Assembly (NCBI RefSeq): GCF_018613325.1
Contig: NZ_JAGGQJ010000005.1
Coordinates: forward strand, 62,001-126,000
From: Bacillus sp. ISL-34
GTDB lineage: Bacteria > Bacillota > Bacilli > Bacillales > DSM-1321
Direction: 5' to 3'
Length of the DNA stretch: 64,000 nucleotides
Shown piece by piece: positions 1-9,605 of the stretch. Position 1 is the stretch's first letter, and each line of letters begins with the position of its first letter. A program made the translations under genes and the position numbers. The notes beneath the pieces are model-generated. The model did not search any database. It was not told where the DNA came from and was given only the letters and a program-made list of their open reading frames with translations.

Positions 1-31
1 AAATGGTCATGACTTTTATCGGTATGTTCAT
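1..31 (-). CDS. mnaA: UDP-N-acetylglucosamine 2-epimerase, N-terminal fragment (runs off the window)
   Basis: An ATG on the minus strand, preceded by the ribosome binding site GAGGTG at a normal spacing, opens a frame reading MNIPIKVMTI before the window ends. This resembles the start of bacterial UDP-GlcNAc 2-epimerases, which continue into a conserved FGTRPEAIK motif. In B. subtilis mnaA follows upp directly, which supports the call. The enzyme makes UDP-ManNAc for teichoic acid linkage units. Only ten residues are visible, so the identification rests mainly on position and the short match. Confidence 0.65.
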   Translation of the reverse strand, partial: MNIPIKVMTI

Positions 32-54
32 TCGTGACACCTCAGTTTCTTTCC

Positions 55-684
55 TTATTTTGTGCCGAATAAACGATCTCCTGCGTCTCCAAGACCTGGA
101 ACGATATAACCATGTTCATTCAGTTTTTCGTCAAGGCCGGCAATATAAATATCAACATCAGGATGGGCCTCTTTTAATGCGTCCACACCCTCTGGAGCTG
201 CAATCAAACACATGAATTTAATATTGACTGCACCGCGCTTTTTAATGGAATGGATCGCTTCGATGGCTGATCCGCCAGTGGCTAACATCGGGTCAACGAC
301 AATACATTCCCTTTCTGCCAAATCACTTGGCATTTTCGCATAATATTCAACAGGTTTCAATGTTTCAGGATCACGGTAAAGACCAACATGTCCGACCTTT
401 GCTGCAGGAATCAGCTTAATGATTCCGTCCACCATTCCTATGCCTGCACGTAAAATCGGGACGATTCCCACTTTTTTACCAGAAAGCATTTTCACTTTCG
501 CCGTGCTTACAGGTGTTTGGATTTCCACCTCTTCCAGCGGCATATCCCTCGTGATTTCAAATGCCATCAATGATGCAACTTCATCCACTAGTTCACGGAA
601 TTCTTTTGTTCCTGTATTTATATCACGTATATAGGCTAATTTGTGTTGAATTAACGGGTGATCGAAAACATAAACTTTTCCCAT
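55..684 (-). CDS. upp: Uracil phosphoribosyltransferase
   Basis: A 209-residue protein of normal family length. It joins uracil and PRPP to give UMP in pyrimidine salvage. The PRPP-binding loop DPMLATGGS is at residues 131-139, and the C-terminus carries the uracil-binding region ending [13 protein letters not shown]. The ATG is preceded by GGAGAG. The gene follows glyA in the same direction but has its own promoter (784-812), as in other Bacillus genomes where upp stands between glyA and mnaA. Nothing odd is seen. Confidence 0.97.
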   Translation of the reverse strand: MGKVYVFDHPLIQHKLAYIRDINTGTKEFRELVDEVASLMAFEITRDMPLEEVEIQTPVSTAKVKMLSGKKVGIVPILRAGIGMVDGIIKLIPAAKVGHVGLYRDPETLKPVEYYAKMPSDLAERECIVVDPMLATGGSAIEAIHSIKKRGAVNIKFMCLIAAPEGVDALKEAHPDVDIYIAGLDEKLNEHGYIVPGLGDAGDRLFGTK

Positions 685-783
685 TTAGCATCTCTCCAAT
701 TCCATTGCTTAGTTTTGCGCTTTTTTATGATTTCCCTAATCGAATAGAAAAATTTTCGTGTCTTTTTAAATTCACTTCAACCT

Positions 784-812
784 ATTTTACAGAAAAATGT
801 TTCAATCTTCAA
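784..812 (-). promoter_or_regulatory. Candidate SigA promoter of upp
   Basis: On the minus strand, TTGAAG (807-812) and TAAAAT (784-789) are separated by 17 bases, about 100 bases before the upp start. Both hexamers are close to the vegetative consensus. It lies downstream of the glyA terminator-facing region and reads towards upp. Confidence 0.55.
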
Positions 813-884
813 TAAAGGTTTAGATGTCAGACCTATTTTCACTATTCGGATTCTTCTCACATACTGACCTTCCATAAGGTAAAC

Positions 885-914
885 AAAAAAACCGCTCCCT
901 TTAAAAGGGAGCGG
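885..914 (-). terminator. Rho-independent terminator of glyA
   Basis: A perfect stem CCGCTCCCTTT/AAAGGGAGCGG (892-914) lies 14 bases past the glyA stop. On the minus strand it is followed by a run of T (885-891). Confidence 0.9.
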
Positions 915-927
915 CTTAGATTAGATA

Positions 928-2169
928 TTACAATGAAGGATATAATTCAAATTTGTTCGCTAATGATTCAACACGCTGTTTTGCTTCTTCAAGTTTAGCT
1001 GCGTCCTCATTATTTTTCAAAACAAGTCCGATGATTGCAGCTATTTCATCCATGTCTTCCAATCCGAAGCCACGTGATGTCACTGCCGCAGTCCCAATAC
1101 GAATACCACTTGTAACGAATGGTTTTTCCGGATCATAAGGAATCGCATTCTTGTTCACTGTAATGCCGATTTCATCCAAAACATGCTCAGCGATTTTTCC
1201 CGTTAATCCTGTAGAGCGCACATCAAGAAGAATCAAGTGATTGTCCGTTCCATCAGAAACAAGTGTGAACCCTTCTTTCTTCAAACCTTCGCCCAAACGT
1301 TTAGCATTGTCGATGATTTGTTGTGCATACACTTTAAAATCATCTTGAAGCGCTTCGCCGAATGCAACAGCCTTTGCGGATATAACATGCATCAATGGAC
1401 CGCCTTGAATACCAGGGAAGATGGATTTATCGATCTTCTTACCGAACTCTTCTTTACAGATGATCATCCCCCCGCGTGGTCCGCGAAGTGTTTTATGAGT
1501 AGTTGTCGTTACAAAGTCAGCATAAGGAATTGGACTTTGATGTAATCCGGCCGCAACTAAACCTGCGATATGCGCCATATCTACCATTAAATAAGCTCCG
1601 ACTTCATCTGCAATTTCACGGAATCGCTTGAAATCAATTTCCCGTGGATATGCACTTGCACCCGCTACGATCAATTTCGGTTTGTGCTGACGCGCTTTTT
1701 CCAAAACATCATTGTAATCGATACGGTGATCTTTTTCGTCTACACCATATTCGACAAAATTGTAGTTAACACCACTGAAGTTAACTGGACTTCCATGTGT
1801 TAAGTGACCTCCATGCGAAAGGTTCATTCCAAGCACGGTGTCGCCTGTTTGAAGCACTGTAAAGTAAACGGCCATATTGGCTTGTGCTCCAGAGTGAGGC
1901 TGTACGTTCACATACTCCCCGCCGAAAATTTCTTTCGCACGCTCACGTGCTAGATCTTCAACGATGTCTACATACTCACATCCGCCATAGTAACGTTTTC
2001 CAGGGTATCCTTCTGCATACTTATTAGTTAAGACCGACCCTTGCGCTTCCATGACAGCTTCACTCACGAAGTTTTCAGAAGCAATAAGCTCAATTTTACT
2101 TCTTTGACGCCCTAATTCCAGTTGAATTGCGTTAAACACTTGCTCATCTTGCTTTGCTAAACGATTCAT
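928..2169 (-). CDS. glyA: Serine hydroxymethyltransferase
   Basis: A 413-residue PLP enzyme that converts serine and tetrahydrofolate to glycine and methylene-tetrahydrofolate, the main source of one-carbon units. The PLP lysine is K226 in [14 protein letters not shown], and [11 protein letters not shown] lies near residue 92. The open frame extends 19 codons further upstream. The ATG at 2169 was chosen because GAGGAGGAA sits 7-8 bases before it and the protein then begins as in B. subtilis GlyA. Possible PurR boxes lie 150-190 bases upstream. A strong terminator follows. Confidence 0.97.
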   Translation of the reverse strand: MNRLAKQDEQVFNAIQLELGRQRSKIELIASENFVSEAVMEAQGSVLTNKYAEGYPGKRYYGGCEYVDIVEDLARERAKEIFGGEYVNVQPHSGAQANMAVYFTVLQTGDTVLGMNLSHGGHLTHGSPVNFSGVNYNFVEYGVDEKDHRIDYNDVLEKARQHKPKLIVAGASAYPREIDFKRFREIADEVGAYLMVDMAHIAGLVAAGLHQSPIPYADFVTTTTHKTLRGPRGGMIICKEEFGKKIDKSIFPGIQGGPLMHVISAKAVAFGEALQDDFKVYAQQIIDNAKRLGEGLKKEGFTLVSDGTDNHLILLDVRSTGLTGKIAEHVLDEIGITVNKNAIPYDPEKPFVTSGIRIGTAAVTSRGFGLEDMDEIAAIIGLVLKNNEDAAKLEEAKQRVESLANKFELYPSL

Positions 2170-2317
2170 TCCGTAATTCCTCCTCAAATTGTGCGTGATT
2201 CGCTTTTTAGTATTTATGTGCAACATGCCTTCAAAAAAGCATGAAAAAGCCTTACCAATAATTATTAGAAAATTCTACTCCATTTTAACATGTCTAAATT
2301 AGAAGTGATAGTCTAAT

Positions 2318-2362
2318 TTTATCGAACATTAAATGTTTTTTCATTTAAAATCGTTCGTATTT
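2318..2362. promoter_or_regulatory. Candidate pair of PurR boxes upstream of glyA
   Basis: Two inverted 13-base sites are seen: 2318-2330 with core CGAAC and 2350-2362 with core GTTCG. Each matches the Bacillus PurBox pattern AWWWCCGAACWWT at 11 or so of 13 positions. They are 19 bases apart, slightly more than the usual 16-17. B. subtilis glyA belongs to the PurR regulon, so the location fits. The rest of the 2170-2539 gap holds the glyA leader and the ywlG terminator; I could not settle the glyA -35/-10. Confidence 0.45.
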
Positions 2363-2496
2363 AACATCAAAATCATGGTAAATGGCCCTTTCACCCTATA
2401 TTTCATGAGCGAAATCACCATTCTATCAGCCCTCCAAAGTAAAGATTTTTCTTGTGGACCTTATCTTCAGCTTTACGATTTTACTCACATTCAATT

Positions 2497-2529
2497 AAAA
2501 AACAGCATTCCCCTTCCGAGAAATGCTGT
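2497..2529 (-). terminator. Rho-independent terminator of ywlG
   Basis: Stem ACAGCATT/AATGCTGT (2502-2529) is followed on the minus strand by six T, just beyond the ywlG stop codon. Confidence 0.85.
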
Positions 2530-2539
2530 CTAACTTATC

Positions 2540-3133
2540 TTAAGTGCAACTCATGTTTTCAGAGATGTCCTGATAAACGGCCCGCTCCCCGCCAATCAGT
2601 TTCGGGCGGGTTTTTGCCATGGTCACATGTGCATGTCCTATTTCTTTAATGGCAGAGCGAATTGGAACCGCCACATGCTTCAGATGCATACCAATGAAGG
2701 TGTCCCCAATGTCTATCCCCGCATCCGCTTTAATATGTTCAACGACGACAGCATCTTTCCATTGCTGATAGGCGTATGTCGCCATCGATCCGCCAGCTGT
2801 TCTTACAGGTACCACCGAAACTTCTTCATAATCATATCGGACCGTGGTTTCCCTTTGCAAAACCAAGGCCCTGTTTAGATGCTCACAACATTGATATGCA
2901 ACCTGAACACCCGTTTTTTCTTGAAAATCCCTCACTACGGAAAAAATCATCCCCGCAACATCGAGCGTCCCTTCAGTCCCTATCCTTTTCCCGATCACTT
3001 CACTTGTACTGCAGCCGATTACCAATAGCTGTTTCTCTTTTAAAGCTGCCTGTTCTTGAAACTCATGTAAAAGCTCCCGAAACTGGTTTTCCCATATCTC
3101 AAGCTCATTTGAAAATGTAGCATCACTTGTCAT
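2540..3133 (-). CDS. ywlG: TIGR01440/UPF0340 family protein YwlG
   Basis: A 197-residue protein of the UPF0340 family, conserved in Bacilli between glyA and rpiB; its function is not known to me. The frame extends upstream to a TTG at 3151. The ATG at 3133 ([11 protein letters not shown]) was preferred because AAAGGA lies about 9 bases before it. Conserved features include [17 protein letters not shown] near residues 37-53 and a paired cysteine [11 protein letters not shown] near residue 82. No signal peptide or membrane segment is visible. It ends at its own terminator. Confidence 0.88.
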   Translation of the reverse strand: MTSDATFSNELEIWENQFRELLHEFQEQAALKEKQLLVIGCSTSEVIGKRIGTEGTLDVAGMIFSVVRDFQEKTGVQVAYQCCEHLNRALVLQRETTVRYDYEEVSVVPVRTAGGSMATYAYQQWKDAVVVEHIKADAGIDIGDTFIGMHLKHVAVPIRSAIKEIGHAHVTMAKTRPKLIGGERAVYQDISENMSCT

Positions 3134-3202
3134 GAAAACGCATCCTTTCAATAAGAAAACTTGCTATCAAAAGAAAAGGGGTCTCTCCAAAAACCATAAG
3201 AA

Positions 3203-3649
3203 TTAGCTTTGTTTACCTTCATACTCCGCGATCTTACCGATCCTGTTTTGATGACGCCCGCCTTCAAATTCCGAAGTCAGCCATGTTTGTGCAATTTCCC
3301 TGGCAAGACCCGGGCCAATGACACGTTCCCCCATCGCTAACATATTCGTATCATTATGTTGGCGGGTCAACTTCGCACTATAAACATCATGAACCAAAGC
3401 ACATCGTATTCCTTTGACCTTATTAGCAGCAATGCTCATTCCGATTCCAGTTCCACAGATTAAAATGCCCCGATCAAACTCACCCCGCGCCACTTTTTCA
3501 GCAACCGGCAAAGCATAATCGGGATAATCCACCGAAGTAGTGCATTCACAGCCAAAGTCCTCAAACGGAATCTGTAACTCATTCATTAAATTCTTTATTT
3601 CTTCACGGATATGTATACCACCATGATCCGAAGCAATCGCAACTTTCAT
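3203..3649 (-). CDS. rpiB: Ribose-5-phosphate isomerase B
   Basis: A 148-residue RpiB/LacAB-family sugar isomerase that interconverts ribose 5-phosphate and ribulose 5-phosphate in the pentose phosphate pathway. SDHGG is at residues 7-11 and the catalytic cysteine C65 lies in ICGTGIGMS. Two ATG codons are adjacent (3652 and 3649). The second gives the better spacing from GAGGAGG and matches the family start MKVAIASDHGG. In B. subtilis this is ywlF, next to ywlE as here, but a chemoreceptor remnant separates the two in this window. Confidence 0.93.
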   Translation of the reverse strand: MKVAIASDHGGIHIREEIKNLMNELQIPFEDFGCECTTSVDYPDYALPVAEKVARGEFDRGILICGTGIGMSIAANKVKGIRCALVHDVYSAKLTRQHNDTNMLAMGERVIGPGLAREIAQTWLTSEFEGGRHQNRIGKIAEYEGKQS

Positions 3650-3811
3650 CATAATCCTCCTCTAGCTTTTTCATTTGATTTTATTGTGTCACAAAATTAT
3701 GAAAAGATAAAGGATGTCCATTCTTTTCCCCCGCAAAGAAGCAGGAAACCACTTTGGGTTTCCTGCTGTAAAATGTCAAGTGTGAAAGCGGGTAATGGTC
3801 CTGTTCAACTT

Positions 3812-4026
3812 TTACGCCTGCACTTTAAATCCCATTACCGATTTTTCGACATTTTTTCCATGACTGCCTCTTGTTCGCTTGTCAGCCGTCACTTCTTCCG
3901 CTCCAGCAGATGTTTCTTCTGCAATAGCAGCCACTTTTTGGGACTGCCTTGATCCTATACTTTCCATTTGACGGTCAACAAGCTTAGTACTATCTTTTAC
4001 TGCAGCGACCACATTATGTACCCTGT
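3812..4026 (-). pseudogene. Remnant of a methyl-accepting chemotaxis protein C-terminus
   Basis: Directly after the ywlE stop, a minus-strand frame without its own start reads like the end of a chemoreceptor signalling domain. It includes ESIGSRQSQKVAAIAEETS followed by AGAEEVTA. After VTA the expected sequence moves to another frame, TSEQEAVMEKMSK, which then hits a stop at 3835-3837. The piece therefore lacks its sensor and membrane parts, its start, and frame integrity. It is a decayed fragment, not an expressed receptor. The rest of the rpiB-ywlE gap shows nothing else. Confidence 0.75.
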
Positions 4027-4470
4027 TTACTCTTTAAGCCTCAAGACTAATTCTTCAATTAATTCCTGCAGCTCCCTGAACGTTTCCCGATAAATGCCTT
4101 CAGAACCGCCAAACGGATCTATGATGTCTCTATCATATTTATCGTCTAATATGAATTCTTTTAAAGTAAAAGTCTTATCGATCATCTGGGGGTATTCACG
4201 GGTAATGACCGATTTATGCCCTTCCGTCATGGTGAAAATATGAGTCGCCCACTCCATTTCCTTCTCGGATAAAGGCGTTGAATGATGATTATGCACTATG
4301 CTATTTTCAACCAATACATTTTTAGCATGCGTCGAAGCATCCTGGCCTGATGTAGCATACACGCCAGCGGACTTCACTTCAACGCCCGCAATATTCTTAT
4401 TTTTCAATATCGCTTCTGCCATCGGGCTTCTGCATGTGTTGCCTGTACATACAAATAATACTCGGATCAT
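4027..4470 (-). CDS. ywlE: Protein-arginine phosphatase (low molecular weight phosphatase family)
   Basis: A 147-residue protein of the low molecular weight tyrosine phosphatase fold. The P-loop CTGNTCRS runs from C8 to S15. Thr12 in this loop is the residue that in B. subtilis YwlE selects phosphoarginine over phosphotyrosine, where classical tyrosine phosphatases have Ile. The general acid motif DPF lies near residue 118. It should reverse McsB arginine phosphorylation, acting on CtsR and on proteins marked for ClpCP. Its neighbours rpiB and mntP match the B. subtilis ywl order. Confidence 0.93.
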   Translation of the reverse strand: MIRVLFVCTGNTCRSPMAEAILKNKNIAGVEVKSAGVYATSGQDASTHAKNVLVENSIVHNHHSTPLSEKEMEWATHIFTMTEGHKSVITREYPQMIDKTFTLKEFILDDKYDRDIIDPFGGSEGIYRETFRELQELIEELVLRLKE

Positions 4471-4615
4471 TTATAACACCTCCTTTTTTATTCATTATAA
4501 GCTATCGCCCGTTTATTATAGTCAAAAAAATCACTCTCATCATGTCATAGGAAAAAATAAAAACCGCCCCGGTAATCGGAACAGTTGAGGAAGGAAAGAT
4601 ATGAAGTCAAGCAGC

Positions 4616-5182
4616 TCAAAAAGAGAACAATAATTTCAATCCAAACGCACATAGGATGCTTCCGCCAAGAATCTCACTATACACGCCAAGCAAACCCTGC
4701 ATTTTTCTACCCAGCAAAAGCCCTGCCCACGTTAATAGGGTGGCAGCAAACCCAAAACAAAGAATGGTTAAAACCGTTTTTGCACCGTAAATCCCCAGGG
4801 TTAATCCTACCGAGAAGCTATCCAGGCTTACCCCTAAAGCAAAAATGAATAGACCTTTCCCGACAGGAGCCAGCAACTTATTTTCCCTGGCACCAGCTCC
4901 ATCCTTTTTACCAGGGATAAACATCTGTATACCAAGAATAATCAACAATAGACCGCCGGCGTATGTAGCAAAGGTCCCGAATTTTTCCGAAATGAAACGG
5001 CCTGCGCCCATTCCAAGCAAGGGCATCCAAATATGAAAAAAGCCTACTGTCAGCCCTATAAAAAGTATTTGCCTCAACCTTAGCTTAAACATTCCCATTC
5101 CAAGGCCGACTGAAAAGGCATCCATTCCCAACGCGAATGCCATTAGCAATAAGGTGATGATTTCTCCAGCAAATGTATTCAT
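4616..5182 (-). CDS. mntP: Putative manganese efflux pump MntP
   Basis: A 188-residue integral membrane protein with six hydrophobic stretches, typical of the MntP/YebN family. The duplicated acidic motif is plain: [12 protein letters not shown] near residue 19 and [11 protein letters not shown] near residue 120. Family members export Mn2+ from the cytoplasm. The ATG follows GAGGGAGG. In B. subtilis this is ywlD. No manganese riboswitch is recognisable in the 75-base gap before it. Confidence 0.9.
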   Translation of the reverse strand: MNTFAGEIITLLLMAFALGMDAFSVGLGMGMFKLRLRQILFIGLTVGFFHIWMPLLGMGAGRFISEKFGTFATYAGGLLLIILGIQMFIPGKKDGAGARENKLLAPVGKGLFIFALGVSLDSFSVGLTLGIYGAKTVLTILCFGFAATLLTWAGLLLGRKMQGLLGVYSEILGGSILCAFGLKLLFSF

Positions 5183-5257
5183 TCCAATCCTCCCTCGGAC
5201 GTGCCTACTACATGTTATGCATGTCCGAAAAGAAATAGAAGAATAAATCAGTCCTTA

Positions 5258-6307
5258 TTACACATGTTCCTTGATGATCTGATGACCTGCAGCCTTCTCA
5301 AGCCGGTTCATGACCGCAGCTCCTATTCCACGGTCAGGAAACATTTCACTAAAAATGACATCGACCTCCAGCTCATCAAAATGTCTTAAAGCATCATATA
5401 ACCCTGTCGCAACAGTATGTAAATCAGCTAATGAACCTGGGACTACCACATAATCCGCCTTATAATCCTGTTGATGTTCATAAGCCGTTATGATGCCCAC
5501 CTTTAACCCGTCACTTCTTTTTTCATCCACAAGCTTCTGAAGGAAAGCTTGATTACCCTCGACTAAATATAAAGGGGCCTTCGGAGCATAGTGGGTATAT
5601 TTCATGCCCGGGGCTTTTGGCGCCGCTTCCTGATTCTTCAAAGCGACATCTTGCCGGACTTCCCCTATCACAGCTTCCAGCTGTTCCAGGGTCACTCCGC
5701 CGGGCCTTAAAATAACAGGGACTTCAACAGTGCAATCAAGTACTGTGGATTCTAAGCCCACACCCGTAGTCCCGCCATCGACTATGCCTGCAATCCGGCC
5801 CATCAAGTCATCTTCAACATGTTTAGCTGAAGTGGGACTTGGTTTCCCAGAAGTATTTGCACTTGGAGCCGCAATGGGCAAATCACTCGCACGAATAATA
5901 CCGAGGGCAACCTGGTGATCCGGCATCCTGACAGCCACCGTGTCCAATCCAGCTGTCACAAGATTTGATAGCTGGCCCGGTTTTCGTTTCATGATCAAAG
6001 TCAAAGGACCCGGCCAAAATTCTGCCATTAGCTTCCGGGCCTGTTCCGGAATCTCTTCTACAATACCTGACAACTGCTCTTCGGAGGCTATATGAACGAT
6101 TAAAGGATTATCACTCGGACGCCCCTTTGCTTCGAACACTTTTTTGACCGCCTCATCATTTTTGGCATTTGCACCTAGTCCATAAACGGTCTCTGTAGGA
6201 AAAGCAACCACTTGGTTAGCCTTTAATAATTCAGCTGATTGTGTAATCTGGGGATAACTTTGTAAATTATCCACATTTTTATCCACTGACCAAATTTTCG
6301 TTTTCAT
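5258..6307 (-). CDS. ywlC: Threonylcarbamoyl-AMP synthase (Sua5/YwlC)
   Basis: A 349-residue Sua5-type enzyme that makes threonylcarbamoyl-AMP from threonine, bicarbonate and ATP for the t6A37 tRNA modification. The YrdC domain (about residues 20-200) shows FPTETVYGLGANAKN and KGRPSDNPLIVH. The C-terminal Sua5 domain carries PGMKYTHYAP and ends near NRLEKAAG. Starts at 6319 and 6316 are also possible, and 6316 has AAGG at better spacing. 6307 gives the family start MKTK. Its first 60 bases carry three of the DnaA boxes described at 6250-6549. Confidence 0.94.
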   Translation of the reverse strand: MKTKIWSVDKNVDNLQSYPQITQSAELLKANQVVAFPTETVYGLGANAKNDEAVKKVFEAKGRPSDNPLIVHIASEEQLSGIVEEIPEQARKLMAEFWPGPLTLIMKRKPGQLSNLVTAGLDTVAVRMPDHQVALGIIRASDLPIAAPSANTSGKPSPTSAKHVEDDLMGRIAGIVDGGTTGVGLESTVLDCTVEVPVILRPGGVTLEQLEAVIGEVRQDVALKNQEAAPKAPGMKYTHYAPKAPLYLVEGNQAFLQKLVDEKRSDGLKVGIITAYEHQQDYKADYVVVPGSLADLHTVATGLYDALRHFDELEVDVIFSEMFPDRGIGAAVMNRLEKAAGHQIIKEHV

Positions 6308-6549
6308 CTTGAACATCATCGCCTTTTAACATTTCTTATTTTATATAATCGCTTTAATATGAACGATTTTTTCAATTTAACGTACTAATTTCACTTAAAA
6401 GATACTTTGAAAGTATAAAAGAAGTATACACATAATTCAAGTGTTATCCACAAATTGGGGATAACTATATCGAATCCGTGGATAAGTTTGTGGATATTAA
6501 GAATTAATGACAGACTTTTTTGATTTTTTGTTAATAACCCTGTGGATAT
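6250..6549. promoter_or_regulatory. DnaA-box cluster across the start of ywlC
   Basis: Eight copies of TTATCCACA or one-mismatch forms lie within 300 bases. Forward copies are at 6268-6276 (perfect), 6280-6288 and 6444-6452 (perfect). Reverse copies are at 6250-6258, 6456-6464, 6477-6485, 6489-6497 and 6541-6549. Three are inside the 5' coding part of ywlC and five in the spoIIR-ywlC gap. From memory, the ywlC region of B. subtilis is one of the few non-origin chromosomal sites bound by DnaA, so this is probably a conserved DnaA-binding cluster that titrates or senses DnaA. Confidence 0.75.
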
Positions 6550-6597
6550 GTTTTTAAAATTATCTGAATTTAAAAAAAGAGGGCCGCCACCCCCTTC

Positions 6598-7521
6598 TTA
6601 AAATAAATCATTGAAGATTTCTGCAAACAATGACTTCACTTCCACCTCAGGCTCCTTTTCCCCTTCATATAATTGTTGACCTTGTTCATTGGATGCCGCA
6701 AGTTCAACCTTGTTTTCTTCAACATTCCCATCAAGGACTTCCTCCGTCACTTGTTCCTTATCTTTCACTTCCGTCACTTCTTCTTTTACCTCTGGCTCTA
6801 CAACCTCTTCCTTTACCGTTTCTTCCCCTTTAACGCTCTCCTCCATTACCTCTTCTTCAACTTCGGGCCCTTTTTCTTTTTCAACCAGCACTTCTTCTTC
6901 AACTTCTCCCTCTGCAGCAGCAGGTTCACTCTCTTCACTCGTTGCAGCATACGCCTTCCCTTCCGAAGTCAGTGACCCTTCACCTTCATCCTCGACAATC
7001 GGACTTTGACTTACAGCCGTCCCATTTGAAAAATCCAAGAAACATAATGGCGGAAATAGAACACACCACCAATTAGCGCCTTCCCCATCACCAAGTGTGA
7101 TAATCACTGCTTCATAATCCCCTGCCGGATATAAATACTGCCCGTAGAGTTTTGTCGGAAATTCCGCTTGTCCAAAATCGACTTTTACCGACTGCTCTAA
7201 ACCCTGTTCCTTTATAACTGCCTCAGCCGTCGCTTGGATATCCGGTAGATGCGAGATAATCACATCCCTCGCTTCATCCAAAGAAGTAAGCTCCTCGACC
7301 CACTTTGTGATATCTTCATTTACCTCATCCCTAATCAGCCGTTTAACCGCTTGATCCTCTTCTGCATCACTATTAGCAAGTATCCGCAGACGAATCGCCT
7401 CATCCGGGATTACCTTCGTATCTTCTGCACCGACCATCTCCGCTTTAGGCATATATATACTTACGATCGTTCCTATAGTTAAGATTAATAGATAAATAAT
7501 GGCTAAATGTTTAGTTTTCAT
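6598..7521 (-). CDS. spoIIR: Stage II sporulation protein R, with long acidic insert
   Basis: SpoIIR is made in the forespore and secreted to trigger SpoIIGA cleavage of pro-SigmaE in the mother cell. Residues 6-24 form a signal/anchor segment. The conserved domain follows: EAIRLRILANSD near 42, FPTKLYGQYLYPAGDYEA near 121, and GANWWCVLFPPLCFLDFSNG near 148. From about residue 175 to 290 the protein is a low-complexity chain rich in Glu, Val and Lys, then the conserved end EVEVKSLFAEIFNDLF. At 307 residues it is about 80 longer than the B. subtilis protein, all from this insert. Confidence 0.93.
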   Translation of the reverse strand: MKTKHLAIIYLLILTIGTIVSIYMPKAEMVGAEDTKVIPDEAIRLRILANSDAEEDQAVKRLIRDEVNEDITKWVEELTSLDEARDVIISHLPDIQATAEAVIKEQGLEQSVKVDFGQAEFPTKLYGQYLYPAGDYEAVIITLGDGEGANWWCVLFPPLCFLDFSNGTAVSQSPIVEDEGEGSLTSEGKAYAATSEESEPAAAEGEVEEEVLVEKEKGPEVEEEVMEESVKGEETVKEEVVEPEVKEEVTEVKDKEQVTEEVLDGNVEENKVELAASNEQGQQLYEGEKEPEVEVKSLFAEIFNDLF

Positions 7522-7642
7522 CGCCTTCGCCCCCTCACATGAATTAGTCTCACCATTTTCCAGCTATCTTAAACTAGTAAAAATAAAAAAAGTTGATAGT
7601 TGGAAATATAGATTCGAAAGGATAATGAGGGTGGTGTCCATT

Positions 7643-7673
7643 AAAAAATCCGTCTCACATAAGGGAGACGGAT
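7643..7673 (-). terminator. Rho-independent terminator of prmC
   Basis: Stem ATCCGTCTC/GAGACGGAT (7648-7673) is followed by T residues on the minus strand. The hairpin begins at the prmC stop codon. Confidence 0.85.
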
Positions 7674-8548
7674 CACTTTAATGCAGCAAAGACCATTCGA
7701 TCTTTTTCATTAATGTCATTTACAATGGATACTTCTGCAGCAGGAAAGGTTCGCTTCAATAAATCGGCAACCGCCTTACCCTGTCCAGTGCCAACTTCAA
7801 AACCGATCAGGCCAGGCACCTTCATGATCAAAGGTAACTGCTCCATAAAGCGGCGGTAAAAATCCAGCCCATCGATACCGGCAAATAATGCACGATGTGG
7901 TTCATATCCTGTCACGACTACTGACATGGATTTATGGTCATCATCTGGTATATATGGCGGATTCGATAAAAGGATGTCCACCTTCTGGTTTATGTTAATG
8001 AAAGGCAAAAGCAAATCACCTTGCATGAACTGCACTTCGGCACCAAGTGATTCTGCATTTTTCCTCGCGACCTCAAGCGATGGTTCCGCTATGTCCGTGG
8101 CCGTCACCAACAGGTTTGATTTTTCGAGTTTCATCGTTATGGCGATTGCACCGCTGCCAGTCCCGATATCAGCTAAACGGAGCTTTTGTCCCTCCATAAA
8201 AATGGACGGGAGTTTACGTAATGTATAATAAATCAATTCTTCTGTTTCGGGTCTCGGTATGAGCACTTCTTCATTCACAAAGAAGGTACGTCCATAAAAT
8301 TCTTCACTGCCGATTATATATTGGATGGGCGTTCCCTCAGCATGCAGCTCAATAGCCGCCTTGAATTGCCCAAAATCCGCTTCACTAAGCTCCTCATGAA
8401 GGTTGGCCAGCATTTGGGAGCGTGTTTGTTTTAAAAAGTGCTGTAACAGGATTTCCCCAGCATTGGCATCACGATCATTTTCCTTTAAAAAAGAAGAAGC
8501 CCATTTAAGGGCTTCAAACACTTTCACCGCAGAATTACTCATCTGCAT
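7673..8548 (-). CDS. prmC: Peptide chain release factor N5-glutamine methyltransferase
   Basis: A 291-residue SAM-dependent methyltransferase that methylates the GGQ glutamine of RF1 and RF2. The SAM-binding loop DIGTGSGA is at 127-134 and the catalytic NPPY at 196-199. It overlaps the end of prfA by 14 bases, so translation of enzyme and substrate is probably coupled. An alternative ATG two codons later (8542) has better spacing from GGA. A short N-terminal helical domain precedes the catalytic part, as usual in the family. Confidence 0.95.
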   Translation of the reverse strand: MQMSNSAVKVFEALKWASSFLKENDRDANAGEILLQHFLKQTRSQMLANLHEELSEADFGQFKAAIELHAEGTPIQYIIGSEEFYGRTFFVNEEVLIPRPETEELIYYTLRKLPSIFMEGQKLRLADIGTGSGAIAITMKLEKSNLLVTATDIAEPSLEVARKNAESLGAEVQFMQGDLLLPFININQKVDILLSNPPYIPDDDHKSMSVVVTGYEPHRALFAGIDGLDFYRRFMEQLPLIMKVPGLIGFEVGTGQGKAVADLLKRTFPAAEVSIVNDINEKDRMVFAALK

Positions 8549-9605
8549 TTTCCAGCCTTGAAGATTGGTCTTCCATGATTAATGCATCAACTACTTCATC
8601 CAGTTTACCTTCCATGATTTGATCCAACTTTTGAATCGTTAAACCAATACGGTGGTCGGTAACGCGGTTTTGCGGGAAGTTATAAGTGCGAATCCTTTCA
8701 GATCGATCACCCGTTCCAACAGCAAGCTTCCTATTTTGATCATATTCAGCCTGTACTTCGCGTTGGATTTTATCGTACACCCTTGCACGCAAAACCTTCA
8801 TTGCTTTTTCTTTATTCTTGATTTGTGATTTTTCATCTTGACAGGATACAACCGTATTAGTCGGAATATGAGTCAAGCGCACCGCTGACATTGTCGTATT
8901 GACACTTTGCCCTCCAGGACCGCTTGATGCAAAGGTATCGACACGAATATCCTTATCATGGATTTCAACTTCCACTTCCTCAGCCTCGGGTAAAACGGCA
9001 ACCGTGGCTGTGGATGTATGAATCCGTCCGCCTGATTCAGTTTCAGGTACTCGCTGTACTCGATGTGCTCCATTTTCGAACTTCAATTTTGAATAAGCGC
9101 CATTGCCATTAATCATGAATATGATTTCCTTGTAGCCACCAAGCCCTGTAGGACTTGCTTCAATGACTTCAGTCCGCCAACCCTGCACCTCGGCAAAACG
9201 GCTATACATTCGGTATAGACTACCAGCAAATAAGGCCGCCTCATCTCCGCCTGCCGCTCCGCGGATCTCCATGATTACGTTTTTATCATCGTTAGGGTCT
9301 TTCGGAATAAGCAATATTTTCAGTTTATCCTCGAGGCCTTGTATGGTATCATCAAGTTCATTGATCTCTTCTTTTACCATTTCACGCATCTCAGCATCGA
9401 GTTTATCCTCCAGCATCGCCTTCGCTTCCTGGAGTTGCTCACGAACCGCTTTATATTCTTTGTAAGTCGATGCGGTCTCTTGTATGCTGGATTGCTCCTT
9501 AGAATATTCCCTTAGCTTCTTAGAGTCGTTAATGATCTCCGGGTCACTTAATAGTTCATTCAATCTTTCATATCTATCTTCTACTGCTTGCAATCGATCA
9601 AACAA
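8535..9605 (-). CDS. prfA: Peptide chain release factor 1
   Basis: RF1 recognises UAG and UAA and releases the finished peptide from the ribosome. The GGQ tripeptide that enters the peptidyl-transferase centre is at 231-233. The open frame reaches 9635, but a TTG at 9605 is preceded by GAGGTG at 6 bases. It gives the start [15 protein letters not shown] and a length of 356 residues, the same as the B. subtilis protein. prmC follows with a 14-base overlap. Confidence 0.95.
   Translation of the reverse strand: MFDRLQAVEDRYERLNELLSDPEIINDSKKLREYSKEQSSIQETASTYKEYKAVREQLQEAKAMLEDKLDAEMREMVKEEINELDDTIQGLEDKLKILLIPKDPNDDKNVIMEIRGAAGGDEAALFAGSLYRMYSRFAEVQGWRTEVIEASPTGLGGYKEIIFMINGNGAYSKLKFENGAHRVQRVPETESGGRIHTSTATVAVLPEAEEVEVEIHDKDIRVDTFASSGPGGQSVNTTMSAVRLTHIPTNTVVSCQDEKSQIKNKEKAMKVLRARVYDKIQREVQAEYDQNRKLAVGTGDRSERIRTYNFPQNRVTDHRIGLTIQKLDQIMEGKLDEVVDALIMEDQSSRLENADE

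Noticed and set aside
6630..7009. Plus-strand frames opposite spoIIR
   Set aside because: They are the complement of the Glu/Val-rich codons of SpoIIR and have a low-complexity composition.
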